The notes: generated by a model from the sequence alone, not told the origin. Counted from the stretch's first letter, positions 1 to 11,810 are shown. The stretch is DNA of 60,000 bases from Cristatella mucedo (GCA_009760855.2 WPIO01000173.1:161501-221500), one strand, 5' to 3'. A program made the numbers and translations.

Positions 1-1605
1 CAGCCTTGCAGCCATATTCATAGTCCGCTGAAGTGGCATAATAGCTTTCTTTGGTAGCCCAGCCAAAAGGGAATTACAATAATCAAGCCGAGACAGAACT
101 AAAGAGCTAGTTAAATTTTTTACAAGCCACTGTGGGAGACAGCTCCTAATCTTGGATAGGGATCGGATGTGATGGCTAGCTGTAGAGGCCAGTCTTCTGA
201 ATGAAGCTTTTGAAATTGAGGCAGCTGTCGAACACGACACCTAGATTATGAGCACGTGGTGAAGGTCGCACAATAGCATCACCTATTAGAACTGCAAAGC
301 CTTTTAATCCAGCCACACGCTTAGGGTGTCCTATGAGAAGAATTTCGGTTTTATCGTCATTTAATTTCAGGAAGTTTTCCGACATCCAGGATCGAATATC
401 GGCAAGGCAAGCATTCAGTTTCTCAGTTGCTGCAGCAGATTCCGACGGTTTAAATGACAAATACAACTGAGTATCGTCAGCATAGAAGTAGTATCCTACT
501 CCATGGGCCTTAATCACTTTTCCCAGAGGTTGTGTATAAATAGAGAACGGCAAGGGACCAAGTACAGACCCTTGATGGACTCCACAGGTGACCCTTCTCA
601 TGTCTGAGACCTGACCCCCACACGACACGGATTGAACACGATCAGACAAGTATGATTTAAACCACGCCAGTGCTTTGTCTGCCAGACCGATCGGTGTTCT
701 TAATCTTTCAAGAAGAACTTCGTGATCAATGGTGTCGAAGGCAGCAGACAGATCTAGCAGAGCTAAGGCAGTGGCATTCCCGTCGTCGTTGCCACGTAGA
801 ATGTCATTGTTAACACGGATGAGAGCAGTTTCAGTAGAGTGCTGCCTCTTGAAACCTGATTGAAATGTTTCTGACATTTCATTATTTTCAATATGTTCAA
901 CTAGCTGTTTAGCAACAATTTTTTCAAGAATCTTTGATAAGAACGGAAGAAGGGAAACTGGACGATAATTTACTAGGACCTCTGTGTCTAATCCAGGCTT
1001 TTTAAGAATAGGTCTAACGATTGCCGATTTGAAGGACTTGGGGACGACCCCTTTTCCCAAAGAAGCATTACAAATCTTGGTTATGGCAGGGCTAAGTTGG
1101 TCTGCAAGTGAAGACCACAGAGATGAAGGTATAGGGTCTTCAGGAGACGAGCTCTTTTTACTAGACCTTATTAAGGCAGCCACATCACAGGCAGAAACAT
1201 CAGAGAACCTTTTAAGAAAGGTCACGGGTTGAGGAACGGCGATTGCTTTGGTCGGAGGGGGCTTAATGGAGGCACAAATGCGCACAATTTTTCCAGTAAA
1301 GAAGGCTGAAAAATTTTCGGCTGAGCCCTTAATATCTGGGGAGTCAGACCTGACAGCATTGGCCAGTAAATGGTTCACTGTCTTATAAATCTGTTTAGTG
1401 TCCGACTGGCAGGAATTCAGTCTTCTACTGAAAAAAGAAGCCCTGGCTTTTTTAAGCTTTCGGGTGTAAACTCGAAGGAAGTCTTTAAAATTGACTAGGT
1501 CTGCCTCAGACCCCGATTTCTTGAAACGACATTTTAGCCTGTGCTTAACACGGCACATCTTAAGGAGTTTTATTGTAAATTGTAAGCAATCTCGACGACT
1601 TTGAA
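1..1605 (-). mobile_element. L2-like LINE, lineage A (copy A1), runs off left edge
   Basis: Non-LTR retrotransposon fragment read on the minus strand. It holds the pre-RT linker, the reverse transcriptase and the start of the post-RT region of ORF2. The main open frame covers 176-1558. A frameshift near 176-200 moves the rest (motifs such as SRLDYCNSLLAGLP) into another frame, which continues to base 1, so the 3' end lies outside the window. Other lineage A pieces here share the PSEAAAAxxKLxACLADIRSWMSENF signature. It is the best preserved lineage A RT in the window. Confidence 0.9.
176..1558 (-). CDS. L2/CR1-type reverse transcriptase, partial ORF2
   Basis: A 460-residue open frame encoding the RT of a non-LTR retrotransposon, which would copy element RNA into DNA at a nicked chromosomal target. 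Visible RT blocks in order are NYRPVSLLPFLSKILEK, FQSGFKRQHSTETAL, LALLDLSAAFDTIDHEVLL (first catalytic Asp), GVHQGSVLGPLPFSIY, FYADDTQLYLSF (catalytic YADD) and FLKLNDDKTEILLIG. The order and wording match the L2/CR1 group known from fish and invertebrates. The endonuclease is absent upstream and the C-terminus is lost by a frameshift, so the frame is a remnant despite its length. The ATG at 1558 is only the first Met in the frame and need not be a real start. Confidence 0.85.
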   Translation of the reverse strand: MCRVKHRLKCRFKKSGSEADLVNFKDFLRVYTRKLKKARASFFSRRLNSCQSDTKQIYKTVNHLLANAVRSDSPDIKGSAENFSAFFTGKIVRICASIKPPPTKAIAVPQPVTFLKRFSDVSACDVAALIRSSKKSSSPEDPIPSSLWSSLADQLSPAITKICNASLGKGVVPKSFKSAIVRPILKKPGLDTEVLVNYRPVSLLPFLSKILEKIVAKQLVEHIENNEMSETFQSGFKRQHSTETALIRVNNDILRGNDDGNATALALLDLSAAFDTIDHEVLLERLRTPIGLADKALAWFKSYLSDRVQSVSCGGQVSDMRRVTCGVHQGSVLGPLPFSIYTQPLGKVIKAHGVGYYFYADDTQLYLSFKPSESAAATEKLNACLADIRSWMSENFLKLNDDKTEILLIGHPKRVAGLKGFAVLIGDAIVRPSPRAHNLGVVFDSCLNFKSFIQKTGLYS

Positions 1606-1611
1606 CGCGGA

Positions 1612-1745
1612 TAGAGCGAAATACAACTGATTATTGTCAGCATAGAAGTGATATCCTTTTCCATAGGCCTTAATAACTTTTCCCAGAGGTTGTGTATAAT
1701 TAGAGAACAGCAAGAGACCAAGTACAGACCCTGAGGTAAAAACAA
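1612..1745 (-). mobile_element. Lineage A RT fragment, minus strand
   Basis: About 130 bp closely resembling 458-580 on the same strand (the stretch around the YADD box). It is a separate small piece of lineage A lying head to head with the plus-strand copy that starts near 1835. Confidence 0.7.
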
Positions 1746-1834
1746 CCCCTCCCTAGGAATCGTATACCTAATTTCCATGCAGCACATCTGTGTCTTTATT
1801 CGAGCAGGCAACTAATGAACTCTCTCTGAAGGTC

Positions 1835-3020
1835 ATATCGTGTTCAATCCGCGTCGCTTGGGGATCAGGTCTCACCCATGAGACCGGTCACATGTGGAGT
1901 CCTTTAAAGGTCCGTCCTCAGTCTCTGTTCTCCATTTATACATAAAATCTGGGTAAAGTGGTTAAGGCCCGTGAAATAAGATAACAATTATATGCTGATG
2001 ATACTCAGCTTTGCTTGTCATGCAAACCGTCGGAATCTGCTGCAGCAACTGATAAACTGAATGCTTGCCTTGCTCGCATTCGATCCTTTATGGCGGAAAA
2101 TTTCTTAAAACAAAATGAGAAGATAACTGAACTGCAGCTTATAGGCCACCCTAAGCGTGTGGCATGATTAGAAGTCTTCGCTCTTCTAATAGTTGATGCT
2201 GCTGTGCGACTATCACCACATGCTCAAAATTTAGGTGACGTTTTAGAATGCTGCGTAATTTAAAAAGCTTCAGTCAGAAGACTGCTTCTACAGTTTGCCA
2301 TCAAGTCCAAACTCTATCCAAAATAAGGGGCTGTCTTCCATGGTGGCTTGCAAAAATGCAACTAGCTCCTTAGTTCTATCCCGGTATGATTACCGCAAAT
2401 CCCTTCGGCTGGGCTAAACAAAAGTAACTAGGTCACTGCAAATGGCTACGAATATGGCTGAAAGGGGAGTTTTGAAGTCCCAGAGGTTTGATCGAGCGTC
2501 TCCTTTGGTAAGAGCACGAGTATGGCTTCCGGTTGATCAAAGAATACAGAGCTAAGTTCTTACACTGACCCACAGGACCGGCCACGGCTATACTCCTCCA
2601 TACCTGGCTGAACTGTCGCACCAGATTCAGCCTCTTCGTGCCCAAACTCCTGTATAGAAAATAAATTAGCTATTGCATTTCTCCACTTCAAGACCGTTGG
2701 CGGCAGAAGCTTTAGCTGTGCAGGTCCCTGACTGTGGAAATCGCTTCCGAGATACTTAGGAAACGACAACTACTCTCTTGCGGCCGACTATGGCTCATCA
2801 TTTTCAGTGGTCCCGAGATGCTACGTCTAAGCTATTCACTACTACAACGGCTCTCCTGACTCTGCTATGCTTCCCACTTTCTCTTTCTAGCGTGAAATTA
2901 AGTTTGTGGGCTACCGACTGCGAACCGAAAGCAGCTTAGGCTGTGAGTGTGCTTTCTAAAACTCTCCTGCATAGCACCCACATAGTCTTTGTGGCTCCGT
3001 AGAGTTACAGATAGAGATAC
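1835..3020 (+). mobile_element. L2-like LINE, lineage A (copy A2), RT to 3' end
   Basis: Degenerate plus-strand copy. YADDTQL is readable near 1990-2015, followed by a stretch equivalent to KPSESAAATDKLNACL, then the C-terminal region with a GRSFSCAGP-LWKSLP motif (near 2700-2760), typical of the ORF2 C-terminus of this LINE group. The 3' UTR (2900-3020) has the lineage A signature (cttaggctgtgagtgtgctt, aactctcctgcatagcaccc) and ends at a gttacagata-gatacat tail. Several stops and frameshifts; not functional. Confidence 0.85.
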
Positions 3021-3069
3021 ATAACATTTAATAATATTCCAATCACAAAAGATAAATGAAAAATATTCC

Positions 3070-4712
3070 TCTTGACAACTGTCTTGCTTCTACGATGCAC
3101 TGACCTGCTGCTGCTGTGCGAAATGGGCATCATTAATGTATCATTAGTCTTAGGTCATGTTCCAGCACCTTTCAAAGAGCCTGTCAATCTAACCCTCAGG
3201 CTACTGCCTAAGAAGGCAGAACTGTACCAAGAGAGTTTGAGAAAATGCCATTCAATTTCTCCTCTCCCGTTTCTATCAAAGACACTGGGTCGAGTCGTGA
3301 CTAACCGGCTGAACTCATATATTGAAGATCTAAACTTGCTAGTAAGTTCCAGTCTGGTTTTAGAGCTAATTATTCTACAGAATTAGCATTGCATCGGTTT
3401 ATAGCGGGCTATATAGGAATAAAGACGCAGGTAAAGTCTCCCTGCCCTATTTGCTTGATCTTTCGACAGGTATTGATACTATCGATCACCAATTTCTTCT
3501 TAATGCCTCTCAAGTCACCGGGACATCTTTGGCACTGTACTGCACATTTCATGTCCTGTGCTAGTGGGAGTCTGCAGAGTATTGACATAAACAGACACGG
3601 ATCATTCAAGGAACCTTAGAGGTAGGGGACACGCCAGGGCTCCTTGCATGCACACACACACCCTCTCTCTCTCCCTCTCTTTCTTACCGATGCGGTCGCT
3701 AAGGCTCAACCTAGGCTTTCACTCCTACGCAAGAGATACTCAATTGTACCTTAGCTTCGATCCCCACCATCCCTCCAGCACGTCGAATTCTCTCAACTTC
3801 CTTGCTCCATGTATTGACAATGTTTGCATTGCTGGTAGCTAATTTTCTCAAATTAAACGACGATAAAATATACTAACTGATTACGGGCGCACCAAGTGTG
3901 ATTGAGATGTTGGAGAGGTTAACGCTCACAATCGGCTCTAAAAGCGTCAGTCCCGCTGAATATGCACACAATATAGGTGTCATACTCCAAAGTGACCTTT
4001 CATTAGATGACCGTATAAGCTACACAGCTATGTCTGCCTAATATAAGCTATATAATATTGATAACATTCCGGCTTGTTCAGACTAGGTTCAAACACTTGC
4101 AACAGCCCGTCTTGGCTTAGATAACTCACTGCTTGCTAGTCTACCAGCCTATGCACCCAGTCGCTTACAGCTGGTGCATGATTCTGCAACTAGGCCTCCC
4201 TGTTGTGAGCGTCGCAGTTTCCACATCACATCACTTCTCGCCGAAGTGCACTGGCCCTCAGCCAAGTAAATCGTCACCCTCAAGGTTTCTTCATTCAGTT
4301 TTAGGTCCCTTTATTCTTTGGCTCCAGTCTGACTATCAGATCTAATCCCCCCATCACTCTAAGCAGCGCATGTTTTTCGGAATCCCGACGAATCTAATCA
4401 CATACCTCGCTCAAATTGTAAATCCTTTCGAGACATTTCCTTCAGTTTGCAGGCTGTAAAAAGCCTGAAACTCACTCCGGACTTGCCTCTCGACACATCA
4501 CGACTTGTTCATATTAAAGAAACTAAAACTGCCTAGATTTATCTCAGAATTAAGTGGGTCTCTGATTTTTCATTTATGGGCTTATACGTTCTGACACTAC
4601 TTGCTACCATTAGCCAATCTTTGCATGCTGACTCGTTGAAGAAGCTGAAATGCCTATAAAGAGAATACGTTTTCTGAGGGTTCTTTATCAAATGCATTGT
4701 CATTAATTATAT
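3070..4712 (+). mobile_element. L2-like LINE, lineage B (copy B1), degenerate
   Basis: Plus-strand copy from just upstream of the RT to the 3' tail. Readable pieces include a LLLRCTDLLLLC stretch, LPFLSKTLGRVVTNRLNSYIEDLN, a damaged catalytic region near 3440-3500 and YARDTQLYLSFDPHHPSSTSNSLN. The tail is a hairpin (gcctataaagagaatacgttttctgagggttcttta) followed by an ATT-like end near 4700. Many stops; an old copy. Confidence 0.85.
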
Positions 4713-5084
4713 TAGTTTTATAATGCCAGTGGAAGCCACCTAGTTGAATTTAGCCTTCCCAGTGTAGTAGAGCAGATCAGTCGCGATAATGTATAGATGG
4801 TGGTGCACATGTGCTTACAGCAATTGCAGCCACAATAGCTCGCTGCGTTTTAACGAAACTGCCTACAGTGCTAGGTGCTGTACTGTTGCATCCATAGTGC
4901 ATTAAAGTTAGTGCATAGTGCATATAGTAGGTAAATAAATATACGTCAAAATATACATTTATCTATAGGTTCTTCTAACTTTTTCTTGCCTGCTATGCTG
5001 TCTTCAAATGATACGATTACCTGAGCTTCTAGAAAATAAAACTCAAAGCTAAACAGAAAGTTGAACTGAGAGCTGAATTGAAGG

Positions 5085-5240
5085 GCGGGGCAGAACAGAG
5101 AATGCTACGTTGCTCACTAGCTGAAAAGCTAGTTCGTAATGTGATGCAATGAAATGTATCTTGTAAATCGCCTAGAAAGAGACTGAATTCTCCGAGGGCA
5201 TTTCATCCAATGTTTTAATAATGACATTATTATTATATCC
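5085..5240 (+). mobile_element. Lineage B 3' tail fragment
   Basis: Only the terminal hairpin (tcgcctagaaagagactgaa, then ctccgagggcatttcatcca) and the short ATT repeat are recognisable, preceded by about 80 bp of uncertain origin. It could be a severely 5'-truncated LINE B or a short element that uses the same tail. Confidence 0.6.
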
Positions 5241-5264
5241 ATCCCCGACTCCAAAGAGACTAAT

Positions 5265-6755
5265 AGGAATATATTAATAATAATGCACTTGATAAAGCGC
5301 CCTAATAGAACTCAATCTCTTTCTCGGCGCTTTACATTTGCTGCAAAGGGAAATGCAACTGAATGGTGAGTATTATTTGGTTAGGGGTGACATGCACAGG
5401 GTTACCATGCCAATGTGGTTAGAGGCAGCATGAAAGAACGAATCACTGGGGTCCACTAAATGCTTTCCTAAATAGGTGCATTTTAAGTTCTTTTTAGATG
5501 TGGTAAAGTCAGGGGATATTCTGAGGCAAGTCGGGAGTGACTTCAAGGCTTTGGGAGCGTACGACCTATAGGCAGGGTCTCCAAAGTATTTGAGGTTTTT
5601 ACGAGGTATTGGTAGACTGTTGGATTCCGAAAAGCGGGTGGTACGATGTTTGGCCTGATGGGGTAGTATATCTGAGAGATAGGCTGGAGCCAACTAATGA
5701 AGTGACCTAAGAATGAGTAAATGAACCTTCAAGAAAATCTGTTGCTTGGCTGGTAGCCAGTGCAGGTCGGCGAGAAGTGGTGAAATGTTGCAACTGCGAC
5801 GCTCGCGACAGACAAGCCTAGCTGCAGTGTTTTGCACCAACTGTAAGCACCTGATTGCACATGGCGGTAGGGGCCAGCAAGCAGTGAGTTACAGAAGTCA
5901 AGCATGCATGTCACTAATGCATGGACCACCTAAGACGTGGTATTCTTTTTTAAACAAGCCCAAATTTAGCAATGTTATCTAGCTGAAAGTTGGCAGACTT
6001 GACTGTGAAGCTGATGTGAGCGTCTAACGAGAGGTCACTTTGGAACATGACACTTAGATTTCGAGCTGATTCAACCGGAGATATGCTGGCCGAGCCAATT
6101 TCGTGCGTCAGCCTCTCCAATTTCTAAATCACGCTGGGTTTGCCCATAACTAGTAAGTTAGTTTTATCATCGTTTAGTCGTAGAAAATTTGCTGCCATCC
6201 ATGCGCAGATGTCATAGATACATGCAGCAAGCGAGTTGAGAGAATTTGTGGAGCTCGAAGGTTGGGACGGATCAAATCAAATGTACAACTGAGTGTCATC
6301 CACATAGAAGTGAAAGCCATGATTGTGCCTGGCAATCACATCAGCAAGAGGGAGTATATACCGTGAGCACTCCCAAGAGTATAGACCGTGAAAAGAACGA
6401 AACCTAGCAGGGAGCCCTGAGATACTCCATATTTCAGAGGTACTTCAGATGATCTTTATCCATTCACGTAAACACTCTGGAGTCTCCGACTGAGATATTA
6501 CCTGAACCACTGCTGAGCAGTGCCAGTGATGCCCAGGCGAGATGAGAGGCGCACTAGAAGGATCTTGTGATCGATTGTATTGAATGCTGCCGAAAGATCG
6601 TGCAAAACAAGCAGAGACACTCTACCCATGTCTGATACTTAATACAATGCAATGTGTGCTACCAGTTGCATAGCGATAGTTCTGTAAATTATTTTCTTTA
6701 CAAAAGCTGGAGACGGGAGACTGGATAATAGTATGCAAGCACCTCCATATTTAAT
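5265..6755 (-). mobile_element. L2-like LINE, lineage B (copy B2)
   Basis: Minus-strand copy whose 3' tail begins at 5265 (tgcacttgataaagcgccct, then the hairpin), followed inward by the 3' UTR, the ORF2 C-terminus (open stretch 5373-5693 with SNSLPIPRKNLKYFGDPAYR) and degraded RT up to about 6755. The FYVDDTQL-type box is readable near 6280-6310. Several indels and stops. Confidence 0.88.
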
Positions 6756-7120
6756 CTTAGATTTGAAGTACATCGGTCCCACCCACTGTGTCTGTTGGGC
6801 ACCGATTCTGCCATCTCAATGTCTCCCCTCCGATAGTCTGTTGAAGAGCTGCTGAGGCAAGCATATTGCAGGTTTTATTACTGGAGCTTTTTTGCTTACA
6901 TGATAGTGTTGCCTGCAGTCGGCCATGTGACCGCTTGCTAACTGGTTCCATTGATGGGCTTTCTTTTGAGGGCCCGTAGGCATGCAAAATCAGCCAGCTC
7001 GAATGGAATTGGGATGACCGGCTGCCAGGGGATGATCTTATGCTGCCCAGTGGCCAGTCTCTTTATTGGAGCAGACGTCTGCTCCTGGTCAAACTAGCCG
7101 GAGCAAACGTCTTTTATGGC
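6756..7120. other. Unassigned linker between LINE copies
   Basis: Stretch between copy B2 and the lineage A copy. A 76-codon open frame (6757-6987, minus) shows no recognisable motif. Nothing convincing seen. Confidence 0.4.
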
Positions 7121-8460
7121 TATCAGTTATGGCTGAACTAAGTTGGTCTGACGTTGCGGACAAGATCGATGATGGTATAGGATGCTCAGAAGACGTACTC
7201 ATTTTTTCTCGACAATAATAAGATAGTTATATTGCAATTGTTAACATAACCCAGAATTTTAGGAAGTTCACAGGTTGTGATTCAGCAATTGCTTTAGTCA
7301 GAGGGAGTTTTTTAGAGGCTTGAATGCTCTTTAGTAAAGAAGGCTGAAAACCTTTCGGCTCTGCCGTTACTATCTGGGGTATTAGATCTCTCAGAATTAT
7401 TGTGCAACGTGTTTACAGTCTTATAAGTCTGTTTGGGGCCTGACTTTCAGGGCTTCAATTTTCAAGTGAAAAAGGAAACCTTGGTTGGCTTAGGCTCCCA
7501 GATGCAGACTCAAAGGAAGTCTTTGACATTGACTAGATCTTCACATGACCCAAACTTTTTTAAACGGCGTTCAAGCCTAAGCACAACACGGTGAAACTTT
7601 TGCAGTATTTTTAAATTGAAAGGAATATCCTTGACTCTGTACACAAACAGCATGTACAGAAGCACGCTCACTGAGAGCACTCCCAAATAATATATTTACT
7701 GCAAGGGTAAAAAATCTTTCCGATGAGATCGGCACAGATCACAAAGACCTTTCTCACTTACAGATTTCAAAATTGGTCTCAGTCAAAGCTTTTGTTATAC
7801 TGCCATCAAACTCAAATTTACCCCGTGTGCACAACTGATCGATATAGTAAACGAACCCAAAACTATCCGAGAGGTAAGTGGGCATGAAACAAGATCAGTG
7901 AGGAAGAAATCCTTAGTCACAACGAGATTTGGATGGACGTGAGTGGTATGAGTAACTTATTGAACCAAACCGAAGTCTTTTAGAGAGTTAAGTAATGACT
8001 TGGTGGAGCCTTTGCTAGTTTCGTCAGCTTGAGTAGTGAATTTTTCTGCAATCAGTAATGGCGAAATATTTTCACAGACAAATATTTTAGCGAGGAACTC
8101 CGAAAATGTCCGATAAATAAAGAAGTTCTGACCGCCCCTATGAGGTCGGGATAGCACAGCAGTAGGAGGCTTATTTCTAAGGAGAACCTGTTTGCAACTT
8201 ATTCAAACCATGTCTAATGCGAAAAAAAGCACTTTTATTGCCAAAACATTCATACATGAAAATGAACCCCATCATCAGTACTTTCAGATTGAATGGATTG
8301 AAAGAATGAGAACCCAGTTGGGGTGGTCTCAGATGTACAGCAGTCGGAGCTGGCGTCATCCAAGTTTCGGTTAGTAGACATACATCTAGCTTCTCCCGGA
8401 TAGCCTGATCTCAGATATGCTACGCCTCGAAATTTACTGAGAAGAAATATAACAGGCGGA
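7120..8460 (-). mobile_element. Lineage A LINE: endonuclease and pre-RT part
   Basis: Minus-strand fragment carrying the N-terminal APE-type endonuclease of ORF2 and the linker before the RT. Reading down from 8460: a REKLDVCLLTET motif near 8362-8398 (the conserved TETW of LINE endonucleases), a LSRPHRGGQNFF stretch near 8120-8157, a LLNSLKDFGLVQ stretch near 7957-7995, then DNA closely resembling 1083-1560 in the linker (7120-7600). The endonuclease would nick the target site. It is interrupted by stops. It is the only lineage A endonuclease in the window and complements the RT of copy A1. Confidence 0.8.
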
Positions 8461-8469
8461 ATTTAAGAG

Positions 8470-9560
8470 GCTTATAACTACTGAGCAATGATAACTAAGT
8501 GCCTAGCTTTCTAGTTGGAACGATAGAGCTGCCCCTTCTAATTTAAATTAGACCACACTAACGATCATCAGTCGATTTTCAGAAGATGTTTTGGAATATC
8601 AAGTGAGCTGATACCCCAACGAATACAATCAGCATGAACAAGAACTGCTCTTGCATAAGCTTTAAAGTTATAATGGTACACAGATCGGTAGCATATACGT
8701 AAACCGATTTTCCAGTAGTATAGGTTGATTAGTCAAATCAGCTAGCCATCGACGGCTTAACAAAACCAATAACTATTTTTGTATTCAGACACCAAATGCA
8801 GTACATTTTCCTCACTTAGATAAACGGTGGGAGGCTGTAAAAACACAAAAGTGAGCTGCCAAATGCTGCTGTAGGATGTATGCATCAAACAAACTAAAAC
8901 TCCTATTAATACTCCAGTCTGATAAATAATTACAATAGCATATTTTAGTGTAGTAAAGTTTTAGCCCAATAATCACCTGCTTCGATCAGCTTTCAGAAAG
9001 CCGATGGAACCTTTTTTAATCTACTTAGATTTGAGTACCAACCTTTGCACTATTCAGTGCATTATTTAAAATTGGGGACCAATAACAACAGGCGATGGGC
9101 TCTTGCTTGCTTAAGAAAGAACAGTATTGCTTTAATATGGCTGTTTCAAAATAATAAGGCAAACTGCATCAACTATAATCAAAATTAATATGGGATTTAT
9201 GTGCTTAGGACTCTAAGAAGAAAATGATCTCAATTCAGGCTTATCACAGACCCAGCTGGGCTTAAGGTTACCACTACATCCATAGAAGTAATTAACCTCG
9301 ACCTTGGTTTCTCCAAGGCCGAGACCTTTTCACCTCAGCAAAACAAAGAAACCCTAAGTAATTGATGCTCTTGCAGCTAGTGCACCGCACCGGGATCGGG
9401 ATTTACTCCGGTTTTTCCTCTGCACATTAATCTAATTAGTAGCCGAGATGCTGTACAGCCGTGTAGTAGCTCTTCCAGTACTCACCTAAAACACCTTTTT
9501 GGGGTCATTGAGGATTCTTAAATAAGCTTATTACAGATGCCAAAATAAAAGTTAGTAATA
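8470..9560. other. Unassigned AT-rich DNA
   Basis: No open frame, repeat or RNA gene recognised on either strand. It could be the 5' UTR of the LINE A fragment at lower coordinates or unique sequence. Confidence 0.4.
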
Positions 9561-9561
9561 A

Positions 9562-9768
9562 ATGACACTGTGCGTGCTGCCACTAACCACATTTGCATGC
9601 TGACCCTGTGCATGTCACCCCATGATCATGTTATTCATGTTGTTTGTTTATCAAGCACGATATTACTCACCATTCTATTGCATTTCCTTTTGCTTAAAAT
9701 GCAAAGCTCCTTGAAATAGATTGAGTTCTCTGTGGGCGCTTTATCAAGTGTATTATTATTATTACATG
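9562..9768 (+). mobile_element. Lineage B LINE 3' UTR and tail
   Basis: About 200 bp matching the B 3' UTR (gctgccactaaccacatttg, tgaccctgtgcatgtcaccc) and the terminal hairpin with an ATT repeat ending near 9768. A severely 5'-truncated insertion. Confidence 0.85.
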
Positions 9769-9957
9769 ATGAATTAAACCATTTCAAAGCATCGCCTTTA
9801 GCTGGATTCAACTGGAAATGATGCAACTATTTTTTGATCGATTAAGTGCGGAGAAACAGAAAAAAGTGACCTTGTAACTAGCAGCAGGTTAGCATCCAGT
9901 AAAAGCAATTATAAACAAAATCTGAAACGTCAGCTTAAATCATTTCAATGTAAATAC

Positions 9958-10098
9958 TTTGAAACTTGACAATGATCCTCCCTTCCTCATCTCGCAGCTT
10001 CTTTTGCAGCTCATGCAGTAATTGTAGTCGTTGATCGTCACCAGTTAGCGAAATCTGTGCGGCATCCTGATTGCCGTCGAATTCTGGCTTCAGTTTAG
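9958..10098 (-). CDS. Candidate internal coding exon, unknown gene
   Basis: A 141-base stretch on the minus strand open in one frame (…KLKPEFDGNQDAA… through …LLHELQKKLRDEEG… to …IIVKFQ). It is bounded by a possible acceptor (tttttgtgggtttag) and a donor (GTATTT). The exon is 47 codons long and enters and leaves in phase 1. The composition is charged and helical, unlike the LINE debris around it, and no LINE motif is present. The family is not recognised and no partner exon was found, so it may equally be a chance open stretch. Confidence 0.35.
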
Positions 10099-10109
10099 CT
10101 AAACCCACA

Positions 10110-11140
10110 AAAACTGTTTAGATGTGAATCAGAGACAATAACAAGATCAGCAGCTAAGGCAATAATCATGAAATGGATAATCAAAACAACAAACGTGAAT
10201 ACCATCTCTAGCTGCCTATGCACTGCCATTGTGAGAATAGGTCAGGTAACGTTCAATTCTCGTTTTCAAATTGGTTGGACAGTCTGGTGCGGTTACGGAC
10301 TGTGGCTACTTATTACTGCCACATATTCGAAACTAAACAAAGTTATGGTATACGTATTGGGGTGTGTGGAAACTAAATCATGGATTTGAACTTGCACTGA
10401 AATCAGAATATCTCATAGCTAAATTAGTTAAGACTTGTGTCAAAGTCAAGCGGACATGATTTGATCAAAAATAGATTCTAGCTATACATACACTAATGAT
10501 TTTGAAGATTAACCTCGGCTATACATCATGTAACCGAAGGCCGCAGTGAGTATGGTTCGTGTAAGTAGCATGCTCTGTATCTTGACCAGCTTGGTTTTAT
10601 CTGATCGAACCGCATGAAACCATAAAAGTAAATTTAATTATACCTCCTATTGAGTTAAGCTATTTAGTTTTCTCAGCAGTATCAGTTTCATTTGAATGAA
10701 AAATGTGATATTATATTTTTATTTTATTTATTTATATAAAATCTTATATTTTGAAAGATTGTACTGTCAGTCTACATTCATAGTGCTAAACAGTTCAAGG
10801 AGTTGTTAAGCCTAGACGTGCACACACATATATTTTTTCTTAAAGAGGTCGAAGTCGAAGAGACCTGAAATCAAAGAAGAGTCGAAAAAATACTAAGATT
10901 TCTGTCACGAAACTTAATCTCTTTCTTGTCACTTAACATGTGCTGTAGAAAGAGTATTACCATTTGGCTTGCAATTGCTGGATTGGAATCTCTAGGAAAC
11001 GGTTATTTTAAAATCAAGTTAATGTCTTTTAAAAATATAAATATCACACAAGCCTAAACAATGTAATAATCAGTTACTTTTGCTGAAAGCCTGGAGTGGT
11101 GCTATACCTATAGGCAATCTGGGGCGTGAGAGAAAAAAAA
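10110..11140. other. Unassigned AT-rich DNA
   Basis: No feature recognised. A 73-codon open frame at 10168-10389 (plus) has no family signature and is treated as chance. Confidence 0.35.
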
Positions 11141-11149
11141 CCCAAAAAA

Positions 11150-11318
11150 AACTACTATCTGATTTAAGAGACTCTTTTTATAGCGACAGGAGAGCTTTTA
11201 CGGCTGTCAGCACCGCTTGCAGTGGCGATAAAAGATCACCCACCACAGGATTCGAACCCACGACGTCGGGACCGAGTACGTGAAAGGCAACCGCCTTGCC
11301 CAGTGAGCCATTACGAAT
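11150..11318 (-). mobile_element. SINE-2, tRNA-derived SINE
   Basis: On the minus strand it opens with a tRNA-like head: an A-box-like tggctcactgggcaagg near 11294-11312 and a B-box ggttcgaatcc near 11250. The body matches four other copies here (tgatcttttatcgccactgc, then a ctcctgtcgctataaaaaga region) and ends in the shared ttaaatcag motif. The A and B boxes would form an internal RNA polymerase III promoter. A tRNA pseudogene is less likely because the extra 3' body is conserved between copies. Confidence 0.8.
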
Positions 11319-11579
11319 AGTAGCGGTATAGCATATCTAAGAGTGTTCCCACCTCGTTAGCGGTAAAATAGATGTCACTTTGCTATGGGTATGGAATTTG
11401 TTACCAGATACATGGATACTCATTGTCACTGTCTTGTTCCGATCCGCTTTGGCAGCTCTTCACGCATTCGAGCTAAGCTTGTCAATACCAGCCGTAAGTA
11501 ACACTAACACCATTTAGAGCTCTGCTTTTAAGCATTGCTCGGTCCGGCAGTGGTAGCCGAAACAACTAGTTAGTAAAAG

Positions 11580-11810
11580 TTGATGAAAGAGTGCCGGACA
11601 AATAATGAGGACTGTAAGCAGACCTCTGGCCATGGTCTTATTACATGTCACTATGTTTGTAATATCTCGAGCTTCAATGTAGAAGCTAAATGGCTGTCTG
11701 CTAAGAATGTAGCTGAGCGTGCAAAAAAGCTGGTGCAATATATGCCGGCTAAGGCAACCGAGTCGGATTTGCAATGTCTAATAAAGAAGGTGAAAAATAG
11801 GACGAGATGA
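11580..11810 (+). CDS. CARD-like ORF fragment (weak)
   Basis: A 76-codon frame. Its second half reads as a charged helical segment (VEAKWLSAKNVAERAKKLV, QYMPAKATESDLQCLIKKV) whose spacing recalls helices 4-6 of a CARD, including a PAK turn like the PAKG of the CARD exon at 55295. No clear splice sites flank it and the frame closes soon after. It may be a decayed exon of a death-fold gene or a chance resemblance. Confidence 0.25.
   Translation: MMKECRTNNEDCKQTSGHGLITCHYVCNISSFNVEAKWLSAKNVAERAKKLVQYMPAKATESDLQCLIKKVKNRTR

Noticed and set aside
984-1232. Plus-strand ORF opposite the lineage A RT linker
   Set aside because: It is the antisense of real LINE coding sequence.
11230-11318. True tRNA gene
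   Set aside because: A and B boxes are present, but a conserved non-tRNA body follows in several copies and the acceptor stem does not pair convincingly, so a SINE is the better call.
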